Assembly (NCBI GenBank): GCA_002021875.1
Contig: CP018627.1
Span: forward strand, 9,548,001 to 9,612,000
Source of the DNA: Streptomyces hygroscopicus
GTDB taxonomy: Bacteria; Actinomycetota; Actinomycetes; Streptomycetales; Streptomycetaceae
Reading direction: 5' to 3'
DNA: 64,000 nt
The notes beneath the pieces were generated by a model, which worked only from the letters and a program-made list of their open reading frames with translations, was not told the origin of the DNA and did no database searches. The position numbers and the translations under genes were made by a program. This document shows, in pieces, positions 1-7,784 of the stretch (its first letter is position 1; each line of letters opens with the position of its first letter).

Positions 1-78
1 CAGGAGCCCGAAGCGCTGCACGAGCAGCGCCGGGAACTGCTCCGCGAGAGCGTTCGGCGTGCCATGACGGCCGACTGA
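1..78 (+). CDS. C-terminal end of a gene starting before the window
   Basis: An open frame enters from the left edge and stops at TGA 76-78, giving the last 25 residues, ending RRAMTAD. The piece is charged and helix-like (QEPEALHEQRRELL), which is too short to assign to a family. It is convergent with the thioesterase gene that ends at 140. The function is unknown. Confidence 0.5.
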   Translation, partial: QEPEALHEQRRELLRESVRRAMTAD

Positions 79-139
79 CCTGGTCTTCGTCGGCGCCGTG
101 CACCGGCCGGAGGCGACTGATGGGCAGGCGGTCGGAACC

Positions 140-562
140 TCAGAGTCCGAACAGCTGCGGATCGGCGGACAGCGCCCGGAAGTACTCGCGTGGATCCGCC
201 ACCAGCTTGCGCTCCCTGAGGTCCATCAGCCCGCCCAGCCCGGTGATTTCGGCGGCCACTGTGCCGTCGGTCTTCCGGATCGTCTGCTCGATGCGGAAGG
301 TCTTGCCCTCGCCCCATTCGAAGGCGCAGGTCACTTCCGTCTCGTCGCCTGCGAGCAGTTCGCGTTTGTAGCGGATGGTCGTCTCCAGCGCGACCGGGCC
401 CACGCCCTTGGTCAGGAGGGCAGCCTGGTGAATCCCGGCCCGCTGGAGCAGACTCCAGCGGGCGTGTTCCGCGTACTGCAGATAGACGTTGTGGTTCAAA
501 TGACCCTGGATGTCGGTTTCGTATCCCCGGACGGTGACGCGGACGGAGAACGGCTCGGCCAT
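140..562 (-). CDS. Acyl-CoA thioesterase, 4HBT hot-dog family (YbgC/FadM-like)
   Basis: This 140-residue protein has the size and pattern of single hot-dog thioesterases, which hydrolyse acyl-CoA thioesters in the cytoplasm. The N-terminal region reads RGYETDIQGHLNHNVYLQYAE, close to the family's D-x-x-G-H-x-N-x-x-Y-x-x-x-x-E signature: the Asp/His/Asn cluster is the catalytic part and the following helix packs against the sheet. Later strands (ALETTIRYKRELLAGDE, then the TFRIEQTIRKTDG strand) also fit. The ATG at 562 is the natural start. It stands alone, with a non-coding stretch upstream. The substrate cannot be read from the sequence. Confidence 0.85.
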   Translation of the reverse strand: MAEPFSVRVTVRGYETDIQGHLNHNVYLQYAEHARWSLLQRAGIHQAALLTKGVGPVALETTIRYKRELLAGDETEVTCAFEWGEGKTFRIEQTIRKTDGTVAAEITGLGGLMDLRERKLVADPREYFRALSADPQLFGL

Positions 563-846
563 GACGGTGCCCCTTCGCTATGACGGCTGTGCGTTGACGT
601 CGACGAGACGACGCACGGACGTACGAGAGAGTAGAACGCCTGCTCGGTTCATGGCTCAACCGGTTCACATCCAGCGTCGGCCGCCACCTCAGCGTCGTTG
701 GAGGCCCAGCGCCGCGGACGCGCCCGCATCCGCTTCGCACGACAACAACGCTGGGGCCCGACCCCACCAGTACGCCGCGTGATCAACCCACCCGCCGCAC
801 GTTCACGGTCAACGCATCAGCCGATGAGAGTGCGTTTCCCCGCGAT

Positions 847-1179
847 CTACGGGGCCTCCCGCAACGGCCAGACCTCGACCACACCGTGTGCGACCGCGCA
901 TGGGGTCTTCGACACGAGTTGGATGGCCTCCTCGATGGTCGCGGCTTCGATGATCCCGAATCCGGCCACCGGGAGAGCCGAGGACATGAAGGAGCCGCTC
1001 TCCACGGTCGTGCCGACAGCGTCGTGGTTGCGCACCTGTACAGGAGAGCCGGCGATGCCCGCAACGGCCCCGGCCTCAAGCAGGCGGGCGTCATGCGCAT
1101 GCGCCTCGTTCCGGACCGCCGCGTCGGTGCGGTCGTAGCCGTCTTGGTCCCCATACCCGATGGTCACAAATTTCGCCAC
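847..1179 (-). CDS. YCII-domain protein
   Basis: I chose the GTG at 1179 because a purine-rich GAGAGAGGGG stretch lies just upstream; this gives 110 residues beginning VAKFVTIGYGDQDGYDRT. The pattern is that of the small ferredoxin-like YCII (DGPF) family often found beside sigma factors: an N-terminal strand, a helix with HAHDARLLEAG, then a strand with GSFMSSALPVAGFGIIEAAT, and a second helix TIEEAIQLVSKTP. Family members are cytoplasmic, and most have no assigned reaction. No sigma factor lies next to it here. The function is unknown beyond the fold. Confidence 0.75.
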   Translation of the reverse strand: MAKFVTIGYGDQDGYDRTDAAVRNEAHAHDARLLEAGAVAGIAGSPVQVRNHDAVGTTVESGSFMSSALPVAGFGIIEAATIEEAIQLVSKTPCAVAHGVVEVWPLREAP

Positions 1180-1521
1180 AACAGGACCCCTCTCTCTCGT
1201 TCGTACGGAGTGCTCACCCGGTACCGACTCTCGACCGCGCCAAAACTCATCGCTGCTCCTGTGCGGCGGCCCGGGCCGGCGCCCGCCGCGTCCCGAAGCC
1301 GGCACACGGCACGGAGGTATGCGAGCGCGGGTTCCACGACAGTCCGTGGGGCGAGAATCCCGATCTGATAGCGCAGATCGCAGAAGCGAGCGCCGGCCAC
1401 GGGCCGGACGGGGGCAGGACCGCCTCTCCGATGACGACCGGCCGGCAGGGGCCGTCCTCCCGACAACATGCGGATCCACACCTGGAAGTGAGCAACAGAG
1501 TCCCCCTGCTATGGTGCGCCG
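1180..1521. other. Intergenic region between divergent YCII and VOC genes
   Basis: About 340 bases lie between the two divergent genes. Several open frames cross it, but none has a convincing start, ribosome site or recognisable family. It presumably carries the promoters of both flanking genes. I see no clear hairpin or repeat. Confidence 0.4.
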
Positions 1522-1956
1522 ATGTCATCGATCAGGCAGTTCCAAGTCACCTTCGACTGCGCAGAACCCGAGCGCGTCGCTCGCTTTTGGTGCGAGGTGT
1601 TGGGGTACGTCGTACCGCCGCCACCGGAGGGGTTTGCTTCGTGGGACGATTTCGATCGCTCGCTGCCGCCTGAGCGTCAGGGTTCGGCGTTCGCATGCAT
1701 TGACCCCTCAGGCGTGGGCCCGCGACTGTTCTTCCAGCGCGTCCCCGAAGGCAAGGTCGTCAAGAATCGTCAGCATCTTGATGTGCGGGTCGGCACCGGG
1801 CTCGTGGGTGCAGAGCGCCTTGCCGCACTCGAAGCCGAGTGCGTACGACTGGTGGCGCTCGGCGCGGTACGCGTGCAAGTGCTGCTTGCCGATGACCACA
1901 ATGAGTCGTGCATCGTGATGCAGGACATCGAGGGCAACGAGTTCTGTCTCGACTGA
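1522..1956 (+). CDS. VOC-family (glyoxalase-like) protein
   Basis: This 144-residue protein follows the glyoxalase/VOC layout. It opens with QFQVTFDCAEPERVARFWCEVLGY, the usual first beta strand followed by the helix that packs at the start of each module. The mid-part PRLFFQRVPEGKVVKNRQHLDVRV contains the NRxHLDV sequence common in the Glyoxalase_6-like subfamily, and the end VMQDIEGNEFCLD matches the D-P-E-G-N-x-F-C terminal strand. Such proteins bind a divalent metal or act as small-molecule binders. It is a single gene; downstream are only transposase relics. The substrate is unknown. Confidence 0.85.
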   Translation: MSSIRQFQVTFDCAEPERVARFWCEVLGYVVPPPPEGFASWDDFDRSLPPERQGSAFACIDPSGVGPRLFFQRVPEGKVVKNRQHLDVRVGTGLVGAERLAALEAECVRLVALGAVRVQVLLADDHNESCIVMQDIEGNEFCLD

Positions 1957-1974
1957 GCATCCTCTGACGGCCGG

Positions 1975-2170
1975 AGAGCTCGCCCTGGCTTTCGAAGAGG
2001 CCGTCCCACCAGGCGCGGCCCGCGCGGCACCTCACGTGGCAGCCGATGCGGCAGCGCCGCCGGGAACGCCCGGTCGCTCGGAGCGAATCGCACCCTGTCC
2101 TGGCCGAGATGCCGCTCCAGCACCATGATCTGGTGGTGCAGGGCGAGGATCCCCGCATCCTTGGAGCGTC
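1975..2170 (-). pseudogene. Relic of a transposase N-terminal region (integrase-core family)
   Basis: Reading the minus strand from about 2165 gives ILALHHQIMVLERHLGQ followed by APSDRAFPAALPHRLPR. This matches the N-terminal part of Streptomyces integrase-core transposases, which begin with an ALRHQ-x-x-VLQRQ helix and then a DRAFLAALLHRLPR segment. There is no start codon, no continuing catalytic domain and no terminal repeat in the expected place, so it is a dead fragment. It lies downstream, on the same strand, of a fragment from the C-terminal half of the same family, so the order is scrambled. Confidence 0.65.
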
Positions 2171-2389
2171 CAGGTGGAGCTGGCGCCCGGCCTGACCCGG
2201 GGAGCGACACTGGCCGACCGGCGGCCGTTCGCCGCCAATAAGCCGGCGCCCCCGCACCCGCCGATCGAGGTCGCCACCCGGCTGGATCTGGACCGGCTGC
2301 TGGAATGTTTCGTGGCGGGATCCGGGCCGCGGGCACCGCACCGGGACAGCAGGGGCAGCTGATGGAGAAAGCGGTGAGTGGCGACTGAC

Positions 2390-2690
2390 CTCCTGGTCGT
2401 GGGGAGCGTCCGTCCGGACGAGGCCCACCCGGTGCCGAACGATGTCGGGTACGGACTGTCTCGGTCCCGGATCAGGAACTTCGCCCTGGTGCCTGTCTCT
2501 TGGCGGTCCATGGCCGAGTTCAGGGCGGCTTGGGTGATCCAGGCCGCGGTGGGGTGCGCGGTCGCGCCGAGGATCCGGACCCGGCGGGTGGCGTGCTCGA
2601 TCGCTGTGAGCAGTCGCTCTGCCGGGACTCGTACGACGGCGGGCCGTACGAGAGGCGGCGGCGCATGGCGTGGGAGACCGATGTGCGGCT
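2390..2690 (-). pseudogene. Relic of a transposase DDE (rve) domain
   Basis: The minus strand from about 2640 reads RLLTAIEHATRRVRILGAT, then AHPTAAWITQAALNSAMD and later AKFLIRDRDS. This is the middle of the integrase core: in intact relatives the same order is IEHATRRVHILGATAHPT, then FLIRDRD with the second catalytic Asp. The frame then shifts (DIVRHRVGLVRT continues in another frame) and the C-terminal part is missing. It is a decayed insertion sequence of the same family as the fragment at 1975-2170. The piece between the two is unassigned. Confidence 0.7.
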
Positions 2691-2789
2691 CCGAGCCGCA
2701 TCCGAGCCCTCGCTATCCCGGTGGGGCCCGCGAGAACGCGGCCGGTCGGCCTCCACGGTGGAGCCGGCCTCGAGGTCCGGAGCGGCCTT

Positions 2790-3752
2790 TCAGGGCGGCC
2801 TTTCCTGCTCGCGGCTGCGGGTCGTTGCCTTCCTCTTGTGCAGGGTCCGCCCAGGCTTGCTCCCGCCTTTGGACTCCGGGGCCGGCTCTCTCGCGGTCCG
2901 CTGGGCGGCCCCCGAGACGTGGCCCGAGGCTTTGCCCGTGACCTTGCCGGACGCCCTGCCCGTGGACTTTTTCGCCGTACGCCCGGCCGACCGCGCGGTC
3001 TCGGTGGCGGTGCCGCCCGCCTCCTCGACCGCCCCCGCCGCGCTCTCCGCCACCTCTTCGGTGGCCTTCCGGGCCCCCTCGCCCACCTCTCCCGCCGCCT
3101 TGCCCGCCCCCTCGCCGACGTCCTCTACGGCTCCGCCCGCGCCCTCCCCGACCTCTTCGACAGCTTTGCCCGCGCCCTTGCCCACGTCCTGGACGGCTTC
3201 TCCGGCGCCCTCTCCCAGCTCGCCGACCGCCTGCTCGGCGCCGCTGCCCAGGCTCTCCGCCGCGGACCCGAGACCGGACGTCAACTGCTCCAGGATCTGG
3301 GGGTTGCGGTCGATGGTGGACAGCACCCTGCCGACGATCGCGGCGACATTGTCGAGCCGGACCTTGAGCAGGGCCTGCGCCTCCACGCCCTTGATGTCGA
3401 GCTCCACACGGCCGAGCGACACGTCGGCGCCGACGTTGAGCTTGAGCAGGTCCAGGACCTCTGCCTGCAGGGAGACCCTGGCTCGCAGGTCCTCGACCTG
3501 CAGGTTGATCTCCTCGACCTGGAGCTGCGGTATGTCGAGGAGCACATCCGGGTCGCCGGACTTGCCGGCGGGCTGCGACCGAGGTGCCACTTCCAGCTCG
3601 CCTTCGAGGGGCTCGCCCTCGTCTTCTTCGTCCTCGTCGTCAAACTGCGCCTCGGCCGATTCCTCGTCGCCCTCGGACGGGAGTCCGTCACGCTGCTCCT
3701 TGTCCGTGTCCAGCTCGTCCGGCTCGTACTCAGCGTCAGCGTGGTCCCTCAT
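2790..3752 (-). CDS. Acidic protein with 11-residue amphipathic repeats
   Basis: The ATG at 3752 follows a GAGAGG ribosome site; the protein has 320 residues. I recognise no named family. Three parts can be seen. The N-terminal 65 residues are very acidic (FDDEDEEDEGEPLEGELE). A predicted helical/beta region, about residues 65-145, starts at DVLLDIPQLQVEEINLQ and contains NLQVEDLRARVSLQAEVLDL; it resembles conserved actinobacterial sequence. Next come about ten tandem 11-residue units of the form GEGAGKAVEDV (about residues 155-245), then a basic Lys/Arg-rich tail. The 11-mer repeats resemble LEA or apolipoprotein-type amphipathic helices. A role at a membrane or DNA surface, or in desiccation, is inference only. 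It is a single gene. Confidence 0.6.
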   Translation of the reverse strand: MRDHADAEYEPDELDTDKEQRDGLPSEGDEESAEAQFDDEDEEDEGEPLEGELEVAPRSQPAGKSGDPDVLLDIPQLQVEEINLQVEDLRARVSLQAEVLDLLKLNVGADVSLGRVELDIKGVEAQALLKVRLDNVAAIVGRVLSTIDRNPQILEQLTSGLGSAAESLGSGAEQAVGELGEGAGEAVQDVGKGAGKAVEEVGEGAGGAVEDVGEGAGKAAGEVGEGARKATEEVAESAAGAVEEAGGTATETARSAGRTAKKSTGRASGKVTGKASGHVSGAAQRTAREPAPESKGGSKPGRTLHKRKATTRSREQERPP

Positions 3753-3960
3753 GCTGCCTCTCAAAGTCTGCGTGTGAGCATGCCGGGTGTGCGTGCGAGC
3801 GTGCCATCACTTTTCACCCTAAAGGCGGTATCCGCATTCCGCCCCCAGAGCCGGGCGGCGCTGCCGCGGCCGGTCGTATGGTGGCGGCTGACCAGGGGCT
3901 TTGCGATGGCCCGAGCCACCCTGGTGCTCTGTGCTGCTTGCTGCGCTATAGGATCGCGAC

Positions 3961-4584
3961 GTGGTTGGGAATGCCGACAAGCGACAACACATCTTGGACG
4001 TGGCAACGCGTCTCGCCGCAACGGACGGTCTTCGGGCCCTGAGCGTGCGATCTGTCGCCGCCGCGGCCGGTATTGGCGCGACGACGTTGCGAGCGTATTT
4101 CCCCTCACAGGCGTTGCTCTACCGGGCCGTCGCCGGGCGGATTGTCTCCCACGTGCTCAGCGACGAGTGGATCCAGGACGTCTCCCTGGCCCCCGCGGAT
4201 CGCTTGTATGCGAGCCTGCGGCAGTTCCTCCCCGGCGCGGCGGACCGGAATTTCGCCCTCATGATGTGGTTCGAACTGGTCACCCTCGCTCTTGGCCCCA
4301 ATGCCAACGAGGAGGTTCACGAAATGGTGCTGTCCGGGCACGATGAGTCGGTCGTGATCGTGACGCGCTGGTTCACGCTTTTGGCAGCGGACGGATATGC
4401 GCTGCAAGACACGCCAGAGGTGCTGGCGGCCCGGTTTGTGGCCCTCGTGGACGGGTTGCACCTGAGCCTCTTGTTCGACAAGAGCGAAGCGGCGCTCGAC
4501 CGGGCGGAAAACACACTTCGCTGGTTCACGGAACAGTCCCTGGCCGCTTCCGGCGAGACCGCCCCGGACGCGAAACCGGCCTGA
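3961..4584 (+). CDS. TetR-family transcriptional regulator
   Basis: The GTG at 3961 gives 207 residues. The N-terminal helix-turn-helix is plain: KRQHILDVATRLAATDG, then LSVRSVAAAAGIGATTLRAYF, with the recognition helix IGATTLRAYFPSQ. The rest (about residues 60-200) is the variable ligand-binding and dimer domain, with the late helix AENTLRWFTEQSL. The end of the gene lies only 34 bases from the convergent end of a second, closely similar TetR gene; both share the GATTLR-x-YFP recognition helix and the NT-x-RWF C-terminal motif, so they look like paralogues. Its target and ligand are not visible. Confidence 0.85.
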   Translation: MVGNADKRQHILDVATRLAATDGLRALSVRSVAAAAGIGATTLRAYFPSQALLYRAVAGRIVSHVLSDEWIQDVSLAPADRLYASLRQFLPGAADRNFALMMWFELVTLALGPNANEEVHEMVLSGHDESVVIVTRWFTLLAADGYALQDTPEVLAARFVALVDGLHLSLLFDKSEAALDRAENTLRWFTEQSLAASGETAPDAKPA

Positions 4585-4617
4585 AGGATCGCGGGAGTCG
4601 GAGACCAAGGCGGAACG

Positions 4618-5211
4618 TCACCGGTACGACGTGGATCGACTGCCGACCACCCGCTCGGCGAACCAGCGGATCGTGTTCCTCGCGGCATCAAGGTCGGCTT
4701 GGTCGGGGTGGAGCAGTGCTTTCAGGCACAGCCCGTTGACAAGCGTCAGCGCGGAGAAGGCATGGCCGTCGACCTCCTCGGGTCTGAGGTGCCCCCGGCC
4801 GGCGAGGATGGTCAGCCACCGGTGCACGCGCTCCGCCAATAATCGGTGCGCGCTCTCGACGATGACGCGCGCACCGGGAATGGCGTCAGATCCGGCCGAC
4901 AACCGATGCGGCCCGAACCAGCCCTCGACCGCCGCCGTCCGGCCGCGTGAAGGCAAGAGCTGAGCCAGGCACTCGAACAGGCGTTGTGACGGATCGCGCT
5001 TGTCGTCGGCGATCGAGAGGTCGTCGACGGAACGGCGGACGAACTCCTCGGCGACGACACGGTGCAGCTCCACCTGGGTTGGAAAGTAACGCCGGAGCGT
5101 CGTCGCCCCCACGCCCGCTTCAACCGCGACACGGCGGACGCTCAGCGAACCGATCCCTCGCGTCACGGCCAGACGGAGCGCGGCCGTGACGATCTTCTCC
5201 CGAATGGCCAT
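4618..5211 (-). CDS. TetR-family regulator facing the CPBP protease gene
   Basis: The start is the ATG at 5211 (MAIREKIVTAALRLAV), because upstream of it the frame runs only through the palindromic operator DNA. The product has 197 residues. The helix-turn-helix is SLSVRRVAVEAGVGATTLRRY. The C-terminal part contains AARNTIRWFAERVVG, matching the neighbouring TetR. It is divergent from the CPBP protease gene at 5391, and the shared 179-base intergenic region holds three copies of a 21-base motif, so it probably represses itself and the protease gene. The ligand is unknown. Confidence 0.85.
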   Translation of the reverse strand: MAIREKIVTAALRLAVTRGIGSLSVRRVAVEAGVGATTLRRYFPTQVELHRVVAEEFVRRSVDDLSIADDKRDPSQRLFECLAQLLPSRGRTAAVEGWFGPHRLSAGSDAIPGARVIVESAHRLLAERVHRWLTILAGRGHLRPEEVDGHAFSALTLVNGLCLKALLHPDQADLDAARNTIRWFAERVVGSRSTSYR

Positions 5212-5221
5212 GCCGAAGAGC

Positions 5222-5304
5222 GTACCGGCACACTGTACCGCACGGCGTGCGGCACGGTGTGCCGGTACAGCGTGCGGCACGCTGTGCGGTACGGTGTGCC
5301 GGTA
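5222..5304. promoter_or_regulatory. Cluster of palindromic operators, probably for the adjacent TetR
   Basis: Three copies of one 21-base unit lie here. One is reversed at 5223-5243 and two are direct, at 5247-5267 and 5284-5304; the direct copies differ by one base and have a 37-base period. The first two form a near-perfect inverted repeat with 22-base arms, two mismatches and a 3-base centre. Between the direct copies sits AGCGTGCGGCACGCT (5269-5283), itself a near-perfect palindrome. The position, between a TetR gene and its divergent neighbour, fits operator DNA for cooperative repression. Confidence 0.7.
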
Positions 5305-5390
5305 GTGGCGCGGCCCGAACCACCACATACGCGAACCACACCAATACAAACAACCCGTCGGAATATCCGACCCGCATGAGAGGAATTTCC

Positions 5391-6095
5391 ATGATTCCCC
5401 AAGCCACTCCGACAGATGTGATCGGTGCGGAAAGGCAGCGACCCGGGTGGCCCGAGATACTCGCCGCCGCCGTCGCCTACATCCTGAGCTACCTCATCGG
5501 CCCGCCGATCGTCAGTGCGCTCACCGACGACGAGTCGGTCGCGAGCGGGCTGTCTCTCGCAGCGCTCTCCGGGATAATGGGCCTGCTGGCCTTCTTCGCC
5601 GCTTTCGCCATCCGTGTCCGCCCTTGGTCCGCGTTCAACGTCCGCCCTATCACCACTCGCTGGGTCTTCTTCTCACTCGGCTTCGGACTGCTCGCGTTCG
5701 TCCTGACCCGTGTAGTCGCCGCCGTCTTCGTGGCGATCGCCGGAAGCACGGACGGCGATCCGCAAGGCGACTACCACGACGCGGCCAACGCCGGTCCACT
5801 CGCCCTGACTCTGCAACTGCTGTTCATCGCCGTCCTCACCCCCATCGGCGAAGAGTTCGCGTTCCGAGGCGTGATCTCCACCGCGCTCACCAGGTACGGC
5901 CCATGGGTGAGTGTCATCGGCAGCACCGTCGTCTTCGCCTTGGCCCACGGCATCAACCTGGCCCTGATTCCGGCGCTCGTCGTCGGCGCGATCAACGGCA
6001 TTCTGCTGGTGCGCACCAAGTCGGTGTGGCCAGGTGTCATCGTCCACGCGGTCAACAACGGCGTGGCAACCATCCTCGTCGCGCTGTTCGGCTGA
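5391..6095 (+). CDS. CPBP-family (CAAX protease-like) intramembrane metalloprotease
   Basis: The ATG at 5391 has AGAGGA six bases upstream and gives 234 residues. It is a polytopic membrane protein with hydrophobic segments including ILAAAVAYILSYLIG, the ALSGIMGLLAFFAAFAI segment and WVFFSLGFGLLAFVL. The three conserved CPBP motifs are present in order: EEFAFRG (the EExxxR pair), FALAHGIN (FxxxH) and HAVNN (HxxxN/B). Family members cleave within membranes or act in bacteriocin self-immunity and membrane-protein quality control. It is divergent from the TetR at 4618-5211 and probably under its control. The substrate is not indicated. Confidence 0.85.
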   Translation: MIPQATPTDVIGAERQRPGWPEILAAAVAYILSYLIGPPIVSALTDDESVASGLSLAALSGIMGLLAFFAAFAIRVRPWSAFNVRPITTRWVFFSLGFGLLAFVLTRVVAAVFVAIAGSTDGDPQGDYHDAANAGPLALTLQLLFIAVLTPIGEEFAFRGVISTALTRYGPWVSVIGSTVVFALAHGINLALIPALVVGAINGILLVRTKSVWPGVIVHAVNNGVATILVALFG

Positions 6096-6140
6096 AGGGT
6101 GCCCCGACAATCGCGCGGAGCACAGGGCTCCTCGCCTCGG

Positions 6141-7262
6141 CTACGGGTTCCAGCTGACGTTCGGGTTCACCTGGCCCGTCCAGTCGAAGAGGGCCATGTT
6201 GTCCCAGCCGTTTCCGCTGTTGTTGATGTCGGCCGGGTCCCAGCCGTTGCCGGGGACCGCGTACCAGGTCGGTTCCCAGTAGAAGACTCCGATCGCGCCG
6301 GCATTGCGGGCGGTGTTCTGCACATCGGTGAAGTTGGCGGCCTGGCCCGCCCAGGTGAGCGGGTAGCCCGAGCACCCGGAGGTGACCGAGTTGCCGGTGC
6401 CGTCCGCGTTCGCCGCGGTGAAGGGGTACGCCGTCTCGGCGAGGATCACATCCTTGCCGTACCGGGACTTCATGTCGGCGACCACGTTGTACATGGTGGA
6501 CAACGAGCCATGCCACATGCAGTAGTAGGACAGCCCAGTGATGTCCCAGTTGACACCTTTGGCCTTGATCCCGTCGTAGAACCAGCGCGCGTGCGCGTCG
6601 CTGTCCGCGTTCGCCGTGTGAATGATGACCTTGGTGCCGCTGTCGCACGCCTTGGTCGCGTTGTAGCCCGCCTTGAGCAGCGTGCTGAGGTTGGTGAAGT
6701 CGTTATTGATCACCTTGCCGTCGTCCCACAGCATGCCGACGTTGATCTCGTTGCCGATCTGCACACTGTCCGGGGTGGTGCCCTGGGACTTGAGGCTGTT
6801 GCAGACGTCGTACGTGTAGTTGTAGACGTCGGTCTGCAACTGGCCGATGCCGTGGCCGGTCCAGGCCGCCGGCTTGTACTGCTTGCCCGGGTCGGCCCAG
6901 GTGTCCGAGTAGTGGAAGTCGATGAGCAGTTTGAGGCCCTTGGCCTTGACCGTCTTCGCGTACGCCAGCACCTTGGCCTTGTTGTTGTAGCCACTGGCGG
7001 GGTTGTTCCAGACCCGCAGGCGGACGTAGTTCACACCGGCACCCTTGAGGATGTCGAGCGGGTCCTTGGCGTTGCCGTTCGTGTCGTAGTACCTGGCGCC
7101 CAGTTCAAGAGCCCGCTGCGCGGTCGAAACGTCGGCGCCGCGCATGCTGAGCGCGTTGGCGGCGGAAGCGCTCGGGGGCACGGAGAACATGGGCAGGGCC
7201 AGGGCGATCACCGTTGTGAACAAGGTGGCCTTCAGTGTGCGGCCGGATCTGTACGCGGTCAC
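6141..7262 (-). CDS. Secreted arabinogalactan endo-beta-1,4-galactanase (GH53)
   Basis: A GTG at 7262 preceded by GGAGGAG six bases upstream gives 373 residues. The first 35 or so form a Sec signal peptide (basic YRSGRTLKATL, then a hydrophobic run, ending SASA). The mature part is a single GH53 barrel: MRGADVSTAQRALELG at the start, LLIDFHYSDTWADPGKQ, the acid/base motif IGNEIN and the nucleophile motif LAETAYPF, ending in a GVFYWEPTWYAVPG strand. It would cut beta-1,4-galactan of pectin or arabinogalactan outside the cell. There is no carbohydrate-binding module. A 22-base palindrome about 215 bases upstream is a candidate operator. Confidence 0.93.
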   Translation of the reverse strand: MTAYRSGRTLKATLFTTVIALALPMFSVPPSASAANALSMRGADVSTAQRALELGARYYDTNGNAKDPLDILKGAGVNYVRLRVWNNPASGYNNKAKVLAYAKTVKAKGLKLLIDFHYSDTWADPGKQYKPAAWTGHGIGQLQTDVYNYTYDVCNSLKSQGTTPDSVQIGNEINVGMLWDDGKVINNDFTNLSTLLKAGYNATKACDSGTKVIIHTANADSDAHARWFYDGIKAKGVNWDITGLSYYCMWHGSLSTMYNVVADMKSRYGKDVILAETAYPFTAANADGTGNSVTSGCSGYPLTWAGQAANFTDVQNTARNAGAIGVFYWEPTWYAVPGNGWDPADINNSGNGWDNMALFDWTGQVNPNVSWNP

Positions 7263-7476
7263 TCCGATCTCCTCCGGTCGAGACGTTGAAGCGGTTGGCT
7301 CCTTGGCGCGGCAGGACATCGCGCGTGTGCGGACTGAAGCTGTGAGCGCGCACGGTAATCGAGGCGAGAAGAAGTCTGAAGAGGCGAACGAACCGGGAAC
7401 GGCCGCCGGCGGTCCGGCGCGGATCGCAGGCGCGCGCCACCACGATCTGTTGCGCTGCCGTGCCTGGGCCGGTTCA

Positions 7477-7498
7477 CCAAGCACACACGTGTGCTTGG
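7477..7498. promoter_or_regulatory. 22-base palindrome upstream of the galactanase gene
   Basis: The arms CCAAGCACAC and GTGTGCTTGG pair perfectly across a two-base centre. The site lies about 215 bases upstream of the GH53 start, in a stretch without genes. A compact symmetric site of this kind fits a dimeric repressor (LacI-family or similar) controlling polysaccharide use, but no regulator gene is adjacent. It could also be part of the decayed neighbouring sequence. Confidence 0.45.
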
Positions 7499-7599
7499 CG
7501 GATGGTGTATCGGCAGGCTCAGGGTAGGTCGTCGACTCCGGCGGCAGTTGGGAGACCGCGGCGAATGTCCGTGACTGGCATGACGCGTACAAGGCGTCG

Positions 7600-7775
7600 G
7601 TGACGGCTCGCAGGGGGCTGAGGGCGGCGGCCCGTCGGGCGAGCAGCGGCGCGATCGCGGCCAGCCCGTCGCACACCGGCATCCGGATGTCCACCAGCGC
7701 CACATCCGGGTGGTGCGCGGCGGCCTCCTCGACCGCCGCGTGTCCGTCGGCGGCTTCGGCGACCACGTCGACAGC
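7600..7775 (-). pseudogene. Relic of a response-regulator receiver domain
   Basis: The minus strand reads VVAEAADGHAAVEEAAAHHP followed by DVALVDIRMPVCDGLAAI. This is the beta2-alpha2-beta3 core of a NarL/FixJ-type receiver, including the phospho-acceptor Asp in VDIRMP and the following D/G turn. The N-terminal acidic pair is out of frame, and there is no DNA-binding domain; the frame runs on into unrelated sequence. It sits directly downstream of a histidine-kinase relic, so the pair is a dead two-component system. Confidence 0.7.
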
Positions 7776-7784
7776 GTGCCTGCC

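Noticed and set aside
698..1138. A plus-strand frame between the thioesterase and YCII genes
   Set aside because: It runs mostly antisense to the YCII gene and has Arg/Ala/Ser-rich shadow composition.
2174..2362. A 62-residue plus-strand frame between the transposase fragments
   Set aside because: No ribosome site, no recognisable family, and it lies within decayed insertion sequence DNA.
5222..5304. CRISPR-like repeats
   Set aside because: Only three units, no spacers of constant length, one unit inverted, and no cas genes; operator DNA explains it better.
5247..5390. An N-terminal extension of the CPBP protease through the palindromic array
   Set aside because: The extension is translated operator DNA (repetitive R/A/V residues); the ATG at 5391 has a good ribosome site and is followed by the first membrane helix.
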